Positions 10,961 to 23,800 of a DNA stretch of 64,000 bases are shown here, one piece after another. The notes beneath the pieces are model-generated. The model saw nothing but the letters and a program-made list of their open reading frames with translations, did no database searches and had not been told where the DNA came from. Source of the DNA: Phragmites australis (lineage: Eukaryota; Streptophyta; Magnoliopsida; Poales; Poaceae); assembly GCF_958298935.1 (NCBI RefSeq), contig NC_084940.1, positions 253,001 to 317,000 of the forward strand, written 5' to 3'. Numbering within the stretch: position 1 is the first letter of the stretch; every line of letters starts with the position of its first letter. Position numbers and translations under genes: made by a program.

Positions 10961-12058
10961 TCGTTACAAGCTTTTAATTCTGTATTTATTTTGTATTCTA
11001 GCTTGTTTGATTACTTGCTTGTTCTTATAGTTACATTTCTTTTCATCTAGACTAGGGTTGCTACTTATTTTAGAATTTGGTAGAATTAGTTTTTAATTAG
11101 AGCTCAATTCATCTCTCCTCTTGGATCATTCGATCCTTTAAAGAGACAGAATTGGACAGAGAAGTTCATTTCTTTCTTTATAGGAGTTTATAACAGACTC
11201 ATAGCTAGCCATATGGGCCCACACTCATCACACCTAACCCATGGATCCTAAACACGCTAGCATACAACTAGAACACGCACACCTACAACTCACACACTCT
11301 CAGACATCACGTAGCTCGCCCAACTACATTTGCCGAACGACAACAACAGATGATTCTGTCAGAGCCCTCGTCAGACTTCAGACGTCTAATTCTCCGGCTA
11401 TAATAGATAACCCACTACTCTTCCATACCAATCTTAGCTCCAAGCGATAACCAAAGTACGATACCTCTCTTCCCCTCGCTCCGGAGCCGAGAGAGGGAGG
11501 AGACTAGCTAAGGGGAGAAGGCCACATGGATAACCTCTTGCTGCTGCTTGCATCACCCCCCTTTGGATGTGGCTTCGTTCGTTCTTTTTATTAAAAAAAA
11601 AAATTGAGGGGTGCGGCTTCGTTCGTTGCCTACCTTCTTCTCATTACAAAAGCGTGAAAAGTCAAAGACCTAGCTGAAAGTTTTACGGTTGTACATGAGC
11701 AACCTAAGTCGCGTGCAACCGAGCGAGGAGTCCACAGAACTCACGAGTAACCAGTGACTCACGTAACAGCTCAAACCGTAACCTAAAGAAAACTTTTTTG
11801 GATAACTTTTCTAAAAAACTTTTTTCGGTAACGTTTTCTCACAAACTTTTTCTTGATAAACAGACTCGATGGCAGATTTCACACCATCCTCAATTCCTCA
11901 TGAACTAACAATACTGTATCACTCAAAGCATGCCATGTCGGCCCCTTGTAAGGCCACCAAGCAAACGTAATACACTATTCAATTGTAGTGTCAAGCAACG
12001 TGCTTTACATTCCATCCATTGATCCATGTATAACAAGGTGAGGTGAGCTAATGATGCG
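10961..12058. other. Retroelement debris and 3' flank of the SDR gene
   Basis: The segment at about 11095-11135 resembles the junction next to primer-binding sites of copia LTRs in grasses, but the binding site itself is absent. Sequence at 11200-11450 reads open by chance. Near 12058 it becomes the probable 3' untranslated region of the minus-strand dehydrogenase. No gene was supported. Confidence 0.3.
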
Positions 12059-15000
12059 TCAGGTGATGAGCTCGATGCTGAAATCCCAGAGCCTCTTGGC
12101 CAGGTTCATGTCCTTGGCCTTCTCGCTCGGCTCGTACAGGTTGCTGTCGCAAAAATACTTCCCCGAGACGCCCTTCACCTGCGGGTGCAGAGCGACATAG
12201 CATGTGGTGGCCGCACCCTGTTTAATTTTGACACAAACCCGAGGCTCGTGTATTAGATTTGAGCACCAAGGTACAAGGAGTGCAACACCTGTTATGGCCA
12301 ACACATTATTACATGCAGCCTTGACATTAATAAATTACTCGGGGAGATCTAGATTTGCATTCGCTACCGCATAGTTAAATCTTGCAGATAACACACATCC
12401 TAAGCTTACAGCATACTCAACTTTACGAACCAGGGGAATAGTAACGTAGGCTGTTAAGTAACGCCACCCGGTCAGATTACAATATGGAAATTGGAAATAA
12501 GACAATTCTTTACCTATTCTAGTTTAACATAATGGAATATCGGTAATCGCACCTTTATTGTTTCATCAGATGCAATGTAACAACTCTACACACTACACAG
12601 AAACTTATTCTTATGTCCCAAGCACTACCAGCAAATAGTGAATTCGCAAAATGTCATGTAGGTTCCGGACTCATGAGATAACTACGTAAACAAAGTTTAA
12701 AATGTGGTGGGGGAGGGGGAGGGGGGTGGGGGTGGGGGGATACCCCAAAGATTAAACACACTGACAGAATTTACCTGCTGAGCATTTTTCAGAACCAATT
12801 TACCAAGTGTCCGATGGAGAACTGCAAGTGATACAAATTTAATGTAATCAGTGGTGCATCCTTACAACTTCATTGGAAGTCCTTAACCATAAATACAAAA
12901 CTTTAACTCATCAGGCCATTACTGCAATCAAGAAACATAGCTCATTTCCCAATCAGTGATTCTTTAAGTGTCCCTTTTATGACCCTTTAAGTGCCATGAT
13001 TTGTTCATATCAATAAGAAACATGACCTGACATAATTTCAGTAATTCCCTTGAAACAAAAGAATTCTAGGAATTTGGCTTACAAGATCAGGAGCACTAAA
13101 TGTTTCCCACAAAAGAGAAAACGCCAATTGTCCTTACCATCTAGGATACTGTGGTGGCGAAGAAGGTTCGTGATAATAGAGCCTGGATGTAGAGAATTTG
13201 CAGTTATGTTGATGCCCTCTTCCTGTTAGACCAAATATTGTGTCATGATTTGCCACAGATGGGCTGAAACAAAGCTATAAAACATTGTAACAAATTTTAA
13301 AATGAATGAATCTGTATTATAAAGTAGTTAGCAGAAATCTGACACATTATAATTCTATGAACTGGATGTCGATTGTTATCTAAATATAATTTATTAGACC
13401 GATTAAGGGCCTGCTTGTTTCAGTTGTGGATTGTGAAAAGCAGCTTATAAATTGTGGATTGTAAAAAGCTGGATTGTAATAGTCTGTTTCAGCTTGCATA
13501 TTGTGAAACAAACAGGCCCTAACTCTAAGAATCCAATAAATGAACTCCCACTTCGTCCACGATGAAACAACTTGTTGTTCAATGATTTCTATTTAAACAA
13601 ATGGTGCAATTATCAAAGTTTAGATGCAATCACCTCAGTGAAAGAATGCAAGTGATGTTGCCCATTAACACAAGAACCTATGTACCATATGCTCACTGCT
13701 AAATCAAGTAAATGCCCCCATGTTGGATGGAACGAGACGTACCTTGAATCTCCTAGCAAGTTCATTAGCATGCAAGATGGTCGCAAGCTTTGACTGCCCA
13801 TATGCTCCAATGCTGTTATACCTGCACAGCGCAAGCTTGATCAGCAAGTGACTAGATTTGCCTCGAAACAAAGTAGACTAGGCCATAAAACATAATAACA
13901 GCACAACAATGACATACACTGGCTCATCATTTATCTTTTCGAAACGGATGCCTTCTCGATATGCATATCTGTGCCCCTCTGATGAAACATTCACAATTCT
14001 TCCTTCCACATTTGATTCATGAAAGGTCTTCTTCATGGTGTCCAACAGAAGATGTGTCAGCAGAAAATGGCCTGAAGATTATGAAATTAGAGCAGCACTT
14101 TAACAGAGGTCTCTAACCACCATGATGAATCAAAAGTCAAAACTTTTGATTGTTAGGTGAGGTAGAAAATTGCAATGGGATGTTGAGCTAGACTTGAACA
14201 TGTTGTACATCACTATATGATTCAAAGCAGCAAACATACATGCATACACAATGGGTTCATCAAGTAGTCAAGTGCATGGAATTCATACCGACATGGTTAG
14301 TTGCAAACTGCATCTCAATGCCATCCTTTGAAAGTGCAAAAGGTATTGCCATTACTCCTGCATTGTTGCTGCCAGCAAAAGCACCAAGTAATCAATTAAA
14401 TGCCATGAGCTATTGAAGTAACACTTTCAACAAATGTGCAACGGAACCGAGATTGAAATAACAGCCTTATCAATATACAAAGTCAGGTTGTTCCATCAGT
14501 CATACGAAGATACCACAAACAAGATTACCCGGCATGAGAAAATATCAAACAAAAGAATAATGAAAGTTAAATGCATAATCCCTGCCCTTGTTCTCCTGTC
14601 TTCTCCCTGATTCTTCACGTGTACTAGCTAAAACAAACAAATGTGCAATCAACATGTCCCCCCAGCTATTTCATGTAATGGACAGCCAAACACAGACTTC
14701 AAAACAAGGAGGTACTTCGTAGCATTCAGGCACATCTTACACAATGAACTACCCAATTACCCATCAAATCAATCACCCCTACTCCATGAAGACACCCATT
14801 TCTATCACATCCCTAGGAAATCTGGAAGATCATCCAAACATTCACATTAATGACCACAGCATGTTTCCTCTCTGCATACACGAGTAACTAGATATGTTTG
14901 TACACATCATTTGTTGCAAAAGAAGAACAAAGGTGTATAGGCAAATAAACGATTGAAGAAGATTCATGATTCAACTGACCAGGAAAGGACTGACCAGGAG

Positions 15001-15891
15001 TACTGTGGCAGCGTTTACCTACATCAGTACATCTAGCCTACGAGTTGTACACCAACTGATAAAGTCATCCCATTCTTATGGTAGAGATTCATGATTCAAT
15101 CAGAACATATCATGGCAATGCCCTTTTTGAAGCAAAAGGTAGGGCATTCTCTAATCATGGCAATACCCTGAAGCTCGCATCTTATATCATGCTGTAGTTG
15201 TAGGAGAGATCCAGAATTTAACCAATTCAATGAAGTGAGTTGCTGCTATGCAAGATTGCATTAAATCAACTAGTACTCTTTATTGAAGTCGAAGGATTCA
15301 CCAGTAGCAGTAGGACTAGTTGACAAACTCATCCAAGGTAAGGTCGCTCTCTACTGATGTACTAACACCTTGGGACACATCTTGGGTTGGTACTTGGTAG
15401 TGAATAACCGTGATGAGACTAATCTTGAAGGTAGGCGGCGAGGCAGAATACGTACATGAGGATGTTAAGGGGGAGTCCCCTGGCGACGAAGTCGGAGGCG
15501 AAGGTGCGCACGGAGGCCATGGATGAGAGGTCGAGCTCCATGACGTCGAGCTTGGCCTGGGGCGCCTGGGCAAGGACGTCGTCCCGCAGAGCCTGGGCGG
15601 CGGCGACGCTCCTTACGGCCATGACGACGTGGGCCCCGCGCAGCGCCAGCGTCCGCGCCGTCTCGGCGCCGATGCCGCTGGACGCCCCTGGATTGGATTG
15701 GGTCAAGAGTTAAAGGTGGGGTTTTGGGCGGATGAGAAGAAAAGGTTGGGGGAGTGATAGGAGGGATGCTACCGACCGGTGACGATGGCGGTGAGTCCGG
15801 AGGCGGAGATGCCGGCGGTGACCTCCTCGGCGGTGGAGCTCCAGGAAAAGCCCGAGGGGCCCCTCCGGCCGAGCAACCACGAGGTCATCAT
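12059..15891 (-). CDS. Short-chain dehydrogenase/reductase, TIC32-like, 316 aa
   Basis: Exons on the minus strand: 15891..15777, 15687..15456, 14368..14289, 14071..13918, 13821..13743, 13222..13138, 12820..12774, 12217..12059 (951 nt, all GT-AG, phases consistent). Classical SDR landmarks are present: the nucleotide-binding TGASSGIG (38-45), NNAG (117-120), the catalytic Ser in NVSSEGH (172/173), and YGQSK with Tyr201 and Lys205. Length and the C-terminal block SGKYFCDSN fit the plant retinol dehydrogenase/TIC32-like group, NADP(H)-dependent oxidoreductases; TIC32 itself is a redox-sensing partner of the chloroplast inner-envelope import channel. The substrate and the chloroplast location here are inferences. 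Two adjacent ATGs (15891 and 15888) could start translation. Confidence 0.93.
12700..12742. repeat. G-rich tract in SDR intron
   Basis: Runs of three to six G separated by single A or T bases on the plus strand (C-rich in the transcript of the minus-strand gene). The pattern meets the usual guanine-quadruplex rule on the non-template side of the gene's complement. Confidence 0.6.
13407..13519. mobile_element. Tourist-like MITE in an SDR intron
   Basis: A 113-bp element with inverted termini GGGCCTGCTTGTTTCA at the left and the reverse complement of GGGCCTGTTTGTTTCA at the right (one mismatch in 16). It is flanked by the 3-bp duplication TAA (13404-13406 and 13520-13522), typical of PIF/Harbinger-type MITEs. 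It lies in the intron between exons 13821..13743 and 13222..13138. Confidence 0.85.
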
Positions 15892-18080
15892 CTTGTCTCG
15901 ACTCTCCAATGGAGAGAACCTGCCTGATTGCCTGCCAACCAATCAACCCCGCCGGCCGAGGCCTCTCTGAGTCGTCCCAGGCGAGGGGAGGGGGGGGGGG
16001 GGTGGATCTGCCTTGTTTGTGCCGACAGGGAGAGAGGGAGGGTGGAGGGGTGCTTCTTGAAAGGTAGAAAGAGGAAGCAAGAGGGAAATTTCAGCGGATT
16101 TGTCAATTTTCACCTCTTAACTGCATTATTATTTTACTATTTTTTGGTTCATTTAAAACACGAAATGTCTGAATTGCCCATCTTCTTCTTCCTCTCGTAT
16201 CAGCCCTTTTCTCCTATTTCTTCTTGGAGCTCCCACCTCCCGGACGCCGACGACAGGAGTGCTACGCGACGAGGTGCAGGGCTAAGAGCGTGTCGCATTC
16301 AACCCACGCTGAGCTCCTCTACGCGGCCCTGAGCTTGCCGGAATGGATGGAGGGGTGGAGGGGCCTGGACTGGTAGTCCCTCTCCTGGCGCTCCCTCTCG
16401 AGACGTGCTGGCTCTTGATACGTCTAAAATATATACCCACAATAACTATGTTTTTAATATAAATACTTTCATATGTCTTTTTACTAAATACATTTTTATA
16501 ATATATATTGTGTAAATCTCGGTCAACACATTTAACCTCCTAAGTATCGCATATTTTATTATTTATTATTGGATCACGAAAACATACCTCAAACAGCATA
16601 CGACGAGAGCTTACTTGTAATAGCAAGCTCAAGCTTGAAGATAAATAATGAGCCAGGAGGAGAGAGCGAGAGAGACGGAGAGCTGTGTATCGGTAGAAGT
16701 TTTAGTAATGGGAAAAATCTCCGGATCCTTCCGCTTCAGCCCTTTAAGGGTTTATTTATAGAGAGAAATAGCAGGTTAAATTACTAGCACACCCTTAAGA
16801 TATTATGTTACAGTCATATGTATAGAGTGGTATCTTGGGTATTTCATCTCTTATATACCATGTGATGGTTGAAACACTATAATAGCTTTAGTAATACCAT
16901 AGTTCATCGTATAAATATCTTCAAACTAGAGCGTTCTCCCAACATTTATCATCTTTGAATAAATTCCTACTTATTTTTATGCAAAACAAAAGTGTTTTGA
17001 ACTCATATGAATAAACTACCGTAAAAAGACTAAAGTTAGAGCTGGTCTAAAGGAGTTACAGGTATCATTGTGCACCTCCCATACTGCTACCGCTACCGTT
17101 TCTGATCGTCGTCTTCACCACATCTCCACGTCCACATTGATCTCTATTATCATTTCCACTACTAGCGAGTCTTCTTATAACTTAGGGAGTTCTCTGTCAA
17201 TATTTGTGTTTGTATCTACTAATTCATCTATTATGTCTTGTGTCAGTCTAATATATTGTACGACTCTTTGTGCAACCTATGTGTTTATGTGTTGTATCCT
17301 TAATTTTATTATATATTGCATTAATCCTTTAATGAATGAATAATCAGTTTGGGGCTAAGGAGATGTAAAGGATTGGGGAATAGTGTTGAAACGATTAAGT
17401 ATTTTATTTCTATATTGTGATACATCGGCTAACTTCAATTGTCGATTACACATGTTGAGTCTAATGTCTGTTGTCCCCATAAGGATTCCAAACAACTTGA
17501 TAATAATAATAATAATAACAATCACTTATTATCGATGAGCCAGAAGAGCTATTGAGTGATAGGCCCAGGTAATGATGGTGATTCTTTATGTTTTGAGGAA
17601 CAATATATTGTCACAAAGCTTAATGCGACAATCTGACTAATGTCTTAATACTCGTTTGCTCGTCTGAATCGTGAGAGTGAGAGGTAGACGGCAGAGCCAT
17701 GACAATACTGGCAAAGGGGCGGAGTAGTGCTTAAGGATAGCATGCCTACAATTATGCGACCATTTACACTAATTCGAATTATCTACATTTACCCATAATC
17801 TAAAATTTTCATAGCTCTACTTTATTATTATTGCATCATCACCTTTATTTTTAGTATTTATTTAATTGGAATTGTTTCTACTTGTTTCTCTTGTAAATCT
17901 TTAGATAGCCTAAAGCCACCTACTACGCTAACAACACAGTTTCAATCATTTTTTTGCAATTATCTTTATTATTATTTTACACTGCATTCCTATGCTATGA
18001 CTCGAAGCGCGATTCATTACATAGCAAACTCCTTGTGGATTCGATTTAAACCTATGAATACTTCCGGAGAAAAGTGCTAC
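15892..18080. other. SDR upstream region and gene-poor AT-rich repeats
   Basis: The first 200 bp is the likely promoter/leader of the dehydrogenase and contains a long G run (about 15976-16002). From about 16410 the sequence is AT-rich. Around 16690-16770 a minus-strand TATA-like box (CTATAAATAAACCC) resembles an old LTR promoter. An AAT trinucleotide run lies near 17502-17520. No protein-coding gene was supported. Confidence 0.35.
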
Positions 18081-18084
18081 ATAG

Positions 18085-18255
18085 ATCTTATGCACTTGCG
18101 AGACATCAACACTCCTTCTCTCGCCTCTCGCTCCTGCTCCTCGCACCGCTGCGGCTTGAGCTCCTTGCTTAGCTTGGCCTCCCTGGCCCGCTGAAGTTTT
18201 CCTTGTGGTAGTCCTCGTAGTCGATGGTCCTAGTGGGGTTGTACTCCTCCAGCAT
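18085..18255 (-). pseudogene. Decayed gene fragment, possibly SPF45/DRT111-like splicing factor
   Basis: On the minus strand, from ATG at 18255, the frame reads MLEEYNPTRTIDYEDYHKEN. After a one-base frame change it continues with a charged RAREAKLSKELKPQRCEEQE segment. The order of a xYxPxRxxDYEDY block then an Arg/Glu-rich helix recalls the N-terminal half of SPF45-type splicing factors (DRT111 in Arabidopsis), but only this small piece is present and the frame is broken. The identification rests on recollection of the family pattern and is tentative; it could equally be a fragment of another charged protein. Confidence 0.3.
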
Positions 18256-18259
18256 GGTG

Positions 18260-20820
18260 GACTAGACGACAACAAACGTATGATGGAAGGGGGGGGGGTT
18301 CAATGAGGGGAGCTGAGGTGGTCTTAGGAGGGCGCACGTGCTAGTTCCGAAGAAGAGACAAGTGAGGAGAGAAGGTAGTGGATAGCTTGCAGAGGGTAGG
18401 CTATGTCATCATGGTGACGCTGGACCACACAACGGCAGGGGACGACGGGTACATGGCGGTGGCATGGTGTAGCAAGATGTGGCCTGCCATGGCAGCAGCC
18501 GTGAGAAGAAAGAGGTGGCCAGATATGGTGGGTGCGGCAAGGAGCAACTTGGGGATGAGGGAGAGAGGAAAAAGGAGAAGGAAGAGCAAAATGACCTTGC
18601 TACCCTTGATTAAGTGGTGAAGTGGTGCAGGTCCTAAAGTTATTGTAGGGTCAAGTGGCAAATATCAAAGAGCAATCGAGGAGTGGCAATTGGATTAAAG
18701 CCATTCAGTGGCAAAAGCTCAAATTTCCCGAATGAAGGATAGCAACAGTTTATTTCATTTTATTGGAGAAATCAATGGGAAATGAGCGAAATACTGACTC
18801 ATGTGACACTAGCTAAACCGAGCAAGCATGATGGAATCTCTCTCTTGTGTGTGTGTGCGGGGTGGGGGGGGGGTGTGGAGTCACTCACAAATGGCACTAG
18901 AGAGTACATGCACTACACTATAGGCTATCTTCGACTCATTGGTACAGCTGGGCGCATTCACAGGGCAAGGCAAGGCTTGTAGAATGAATGAAGGTGAAAT
19001 ATGTGCATCACGAACAAGCCCGTTAGTCAGTCATGTGACGATGCACGCCCCTTGGTCATGAGGGGATGGCCCACATGTTGGTGTTGCAGTACGCGCGGCA
19101 AGAAAGGGAGGTTTATTGGTTGGTTAATCCCACCTCGGTGAGGCAAGCAAGCACACCAGCAGGCACTGCTATAAACCAGGGAGGTTTATTGGTTGGTTAA
19201 TCCCACGCATGTAGGTGCGCGGTGAGCTCAAAGCCAATTACTCTTTCATCTTTTACTAAAGAATATCGTGTGTGCACCTAGTAGCATATGCCTATTTTTG
19301 GAGGGTGCCTTTTCCTTACCGGGAAGGGTCCCAACAATATCAACGAAATACAAGTTTCTCTACTATATGGGTATGATTATTTATAAGGAAGACATGTGAA
19401 TTTGTTTATGAAACTTTTATTTATGTTAGGTAAGAATATGTTACTATTTAATATTGATGAATTGTATATTTTCATATTATTATCTTCGGTATGCTCTTGT
19501 GGGTTAAGGGCCATCTTGCCAAACTTGATTCTAAGACAAGAAAGCTTCTCCAACCTTTACATGCCATCAAATCACATTCAGGTCAAGCTAATTCGGATTA
19601 CAATCCATGTTCTATTCGGATTCGGAATCCAAATCAAATTCGAAGTATGTTGATAGGCCTACATAAAAGTATTAATAATTTTTTCATCTGAAATCCAATA
19701 GAGACATGTGAGCACAAACCGGAAAGATGACTCCATCTATGTTCCAATGGATTTGGTCTCACCTCAAAATTCATTTGAAAAGTAGAAATAAGTATTGGAA
19801 GATTCTAGCTCAGCCTAATAATTTGATTCGGATTCAAACAAACAACAATATGACAATCAGATCATATCTCTTTCATATCGAGTCCTACGGTGGTGTTTTA
19901 ATATAGACTGGAAAGATTATGATACGGTCTTTCCAACAGATCTGGCCCTACTGCAAAATTTGTTTTTTTTGCACGCCGCAATCGCCCAAGAGAGGCGCTA
20001 TGTTATCATGTATATATAGTTAGCCATAGGCACTCAGAACAATCCGGGTTTTGCTTAGATTATTTTGTTTTAGACAGTTTCGTCGAATATCAGTACGTGA
20101 AACCTCAACCTCGAGTTCTTCATTGATAATTAATAATATTCAGATTGCATCTTACATGTTCTTACTTGTGTTCTTAATTTGTTTGTAGGAAAAGTCTTCT
20201 TGGCGATGTCAGACGTGTTCGACGTGGTTGATAATAATGGAGTAGTGGTTTGGTGGTTGTGAGTGTTCTCAATCTGTTCTGGTCGGAGACTTTAGATCAT
20301 CAACATCAAAATTCTATCAAATCGACTTATCATATTACTTTTCTAAAAATTGGGTAACAAATAGAAAAAGATGACTCGGATTTGCTTGCACACAATCAGA
20401 AGAAAGAGAAGGTCTCCCCACAAGAACAGAAGGAACTCTAGAACAATGAGACCCATCCAAGCAAGCTAGGTACAACTGCATCAATGATATTTCTGCATGT
20501 TGCAAGGGATCCTGATGATGTCAGATGTTGGTGCACGCTCCAAAAAATAGACGTGCACAATTATCTTAAGTTGCTCTATCTAGCACTTGCATGTTCTGGT
20601 TACAATACTCCATCCATTGTTTGTACTCTACTCTAGTGCACATTAATTCTTGGATGATGCTTGCGTAATCACAAGAGAATTACGTACTAGCTAGCTACTA
20701 CTACTACTACTACTCCTATATGGTGTAGTGGAGTATATTTTTGGTCAGTTGGCATTTGCAACAGGGTAGTCCACTAAACTAGGCGCGGGTGCAATTAAGT
20801 ACAGTGGCGCCTGCTGCACA
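18260..20820. other. Gene-poor region with LTR-like remnant
   Basis: Contains a G-rich run at 18850-18875, a 28-bp perfect direct repeat (19106-19133 and 19179-19206, 73 bp apart), and from about 19260 to 20340 a segment whose words resemble the LTRs of grass gypsy elements, with a TATA-like TATATATAG near 20013. LTR ends could not be fixed. A CTA trinucleotide run occurs near 20697-20714. No gene was supported. Confidence 0.35.
19106..19206. repeat. Pair of 28-bp perfect direct repeats, 73 bp apart
   Basis: Copies at 19106-19133 and 19179-19206, both starting GGGAGGTTTATTGG and ending TTAATCCCAC. The 45 bp between them is not repeated. Confidence 0.8.
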
Positions 20821-20824
20821 TTAA

Positions 20825-23800
20825 TTACAGTAAGTAAATTGAGCTAGCATGGGAACCCCATTTCCGTGATTTATTAGGTGGCGTTGCCATGGCCCGTAGG
20901 ATGTGGAGCGATCTCCACTCGGCGTCGGACGTGATGGCCGGCCGCCGCTTCCTCTCCAGGCTGCAGCACCTCAGCGCCAGCTTGAGCAGGCGCTCGGCCT
21001 GCACCTCCGGCCAGCACCCCGCGGACGCGTCCAGCACGCTGTGCACGGCGCCCATCTTGACCGCCTCGCGCGCCTGCTCGGCGATGTCGAGGTCGAGCAG
21101 CCCCGTGAGCAGCTGCAGGATCACCACGCCAAACGCGTACACGTCCGACTCCGTGGTCAGCTCGCCGGTCATGAAGAACACGGGGTCCATATACCCCGTC
21201 GTGCCCATCGGGTTCGTGCGCCGGCTGATGGTCTCCTCCTCCAGCGGCTTCACGTGCACCACCCGCGCCGTCCCGAAGTCACCGAGCCGGCTTACGTTGC
21301 CGGCGTCCAGGAGAATGTTGGTCAGTTTCAGGTCGGCGTGGATGATGGCGTGAGGACGGCTGGAGTGGAGGTACGCCAGCGCGGACCGCTGCTCGGCGAG
21401 GATCCTGACGCGGTCCTTCCACAGGAGCCCCTTGGAGAGCCTGTCCAGGAGGGTGCCGTTGGGGAGGTGCTCGTACACGAGGCTGCACGACTCCGGGCAC
21501 ACGCCGATGATCCTCACGATGTGCGGGTGCTTCAATCTGCTCAGCACCACCACCTGCACATCCGAATTATTCCAAACACATTGTTAACTTCCTCCGGTTA
21601 TGGTATGCCGTGTGGACATCTTCAGCCTGGCAAAATTCAAGTACATGTTTCTTTCTTCAACTAGCAAGGTATGTGACTGACTTGACTACACATGAACATA
21701 GTATTGAGATGTACCTCAGAAATGCTACTACAATTCAAATGCAATCTTACTCTCTAATGAATTATTCTAATTCTAATGACAGTACCTGCATCTTATTCTC
21801 TGAATGATTATTTGCTATACTTGTTATTATGGCAATGGGATTGACATCTGAGTCAGAATGCCTTTGGGTGCAATAAGCTATGTTCTGTGCATATTTGCAT
21901 GCAGTTAAAGGAAAGAGAAGATATAATTATTACACTTAGGTTACCTCCTGCTGATACTCTGGGAAACCTTGTCTACCATGAGGCCTCAACAACTTGATAG
22001 CCACTGGCACGCCACCCAAATTTCCTTTATACACTGGGCCGTATCCACCTTCTCCTATGAGATTTCTTGAGTGGAAGTTATTGGTCGCTTTCCCGATCTG
22101 CGACATCGAGAATTGTTCAATGTGCTCTGGAATTTGAAGCTCTGGGTATCTTTGTTTTGATAAGGTCTTCTCCTTCAATGAAGCAGCCAACTGTCTATGT
22201 GACAGGCTACTTTCTTCATGATTATGGCCCTCTCCTTGCAGCTCTTTCAGTTTCTTTTGGAGTTTATCTATTTGCTCCTGTCCAGAAGCAATATGGAGTG
22301 TTGAACATCAAAACTTACATGAAGCAATAAGGGGATTAAGTACTGTACTCTTGTTTTGTGATATACATTTTATTTTCTCTTATGATTTTTATCGCCTATT
22401 TTTCTGATCCTGTCTCATGATGTTTTTGATCTGTTTTTAGGAGTAGGATCTACTGAGTGTTGTATCGTGTAACTTTTACCATGATTTTTTCAGCCTTTTC
22501 AGTAGTATTTCTGAAACTCTGTATCTCATCAGATTGATCAGCACCCTCTTCGGCAAAGATTTCCACCTCCTCATAAGCAATTGATTCCTCTGTACCATGT
22601 TCAGTCAATGTTTCAGCTTCCTGCACATCATGGAAGAAGTAAGTCATCAATCTATTGTATATACACAAACTGCAGCTTTCAGGTATCACAGCCATCACGG
22701 TGGATTATTACTGCTTGATTAGAATAATCCATTTCAATGACCTCCTCATCCATGATTTCATCTACCTGAAATAAATCAATTTGAGCATAAACAATAAATT
22801 AGGACTGACTTCGAACTATGGTCATAGACTGGTTGGTAGAAGCTTGTTAATTGTTTGCGTAATGGCAATCTTCACTGGAAAATTTACTTACAAAATCACT
22901 AGGTTGTGTTGTGTAGCCATCAGATTCGTCATCTAGCTCATGTATAGATGCTAAAGTATCTGAGCTCCCTCCATATCCAATGCTTCCAGTGTGCTCCAGA
23001 TGATCATTGCTGCATTGAAGAATGATTTTATCCATCACGTCATTTCCAGATTTGATCCAGATGTTACTAAAAGTAGGTCATGTGCAGTCTCCGACTTAGT
23101 AGAATATCTCGATCATACCTAGTGGAGATGTGTTTGCCATTGAGGACCACCCAAACCTGACAGCATTGACGAACCACCGCTTGCTTTGATATGTTCCTGC
23201 ATATTTTGGTTTAGTTTTACATGCTAAGATAGATGTGTACAGGTTGTAAATAGAGCAGCATATGTCAAGAGATGCTTGGTTCTGTGAATGAGTTGTCTGA
23301 TGTGTAAATTCAGCTCTGACCTTGAACCGATGACAATTCTCTTAATGTTGAGCTTCTTTATCAGGTTCACAACACCGGCAATAATATCATCATGTGTAAG
23401 GTAATGTGCGCTAACCTGCAATAGCACGTACTGTTTGAAAAACATGGTCTCTGCCAAATAGCTATCTTGTTATCCTCAGTTTTCAGGAGCCTGTAATAAT
23501 AATAATAATAATTTGATTCTCTCTCTACGTGGTTTGTTTGCTTAACTATTAGTATCAGTTAAATAAAATACTATTCACTTTATGGCACTGGTAGCCGAAA
23601 TCATTTACAATGCATACGAGTTTAAATAGTAGAACAAAGATGAAGTTCTAGTGTTTACAGGTGCAGCTCTTTTTTTCCTCCATTGTAGGAAGAAGGGCCA
23701 CTGACATGCTTACATACTAGTATTAGCATACCAACTTGGCATGAAGAAATCAGAAGGTTTCAAGGCAAAAAATCTCGTTTCTAAATACCAAATAAGTAGA

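Noticed and set aside
11228..11232. TCACA as right-hand target duplication of the LTR starting at 10409
   Set aside because: A 5-bp match within several hundred bases is easily chance, and the preceding bases do not resemble the end of the related LTR, so the boundary was not used.
19106..19206. CRISPR-like direct repeats
   Set aside because: Only two copies, in a plant nuclear context, without further spacing units.
20903..21664. 253-codon plus-strand open frame
   Set aside because: Exact antisense of the kinase C-lobe exon of gene A, with no independent support.
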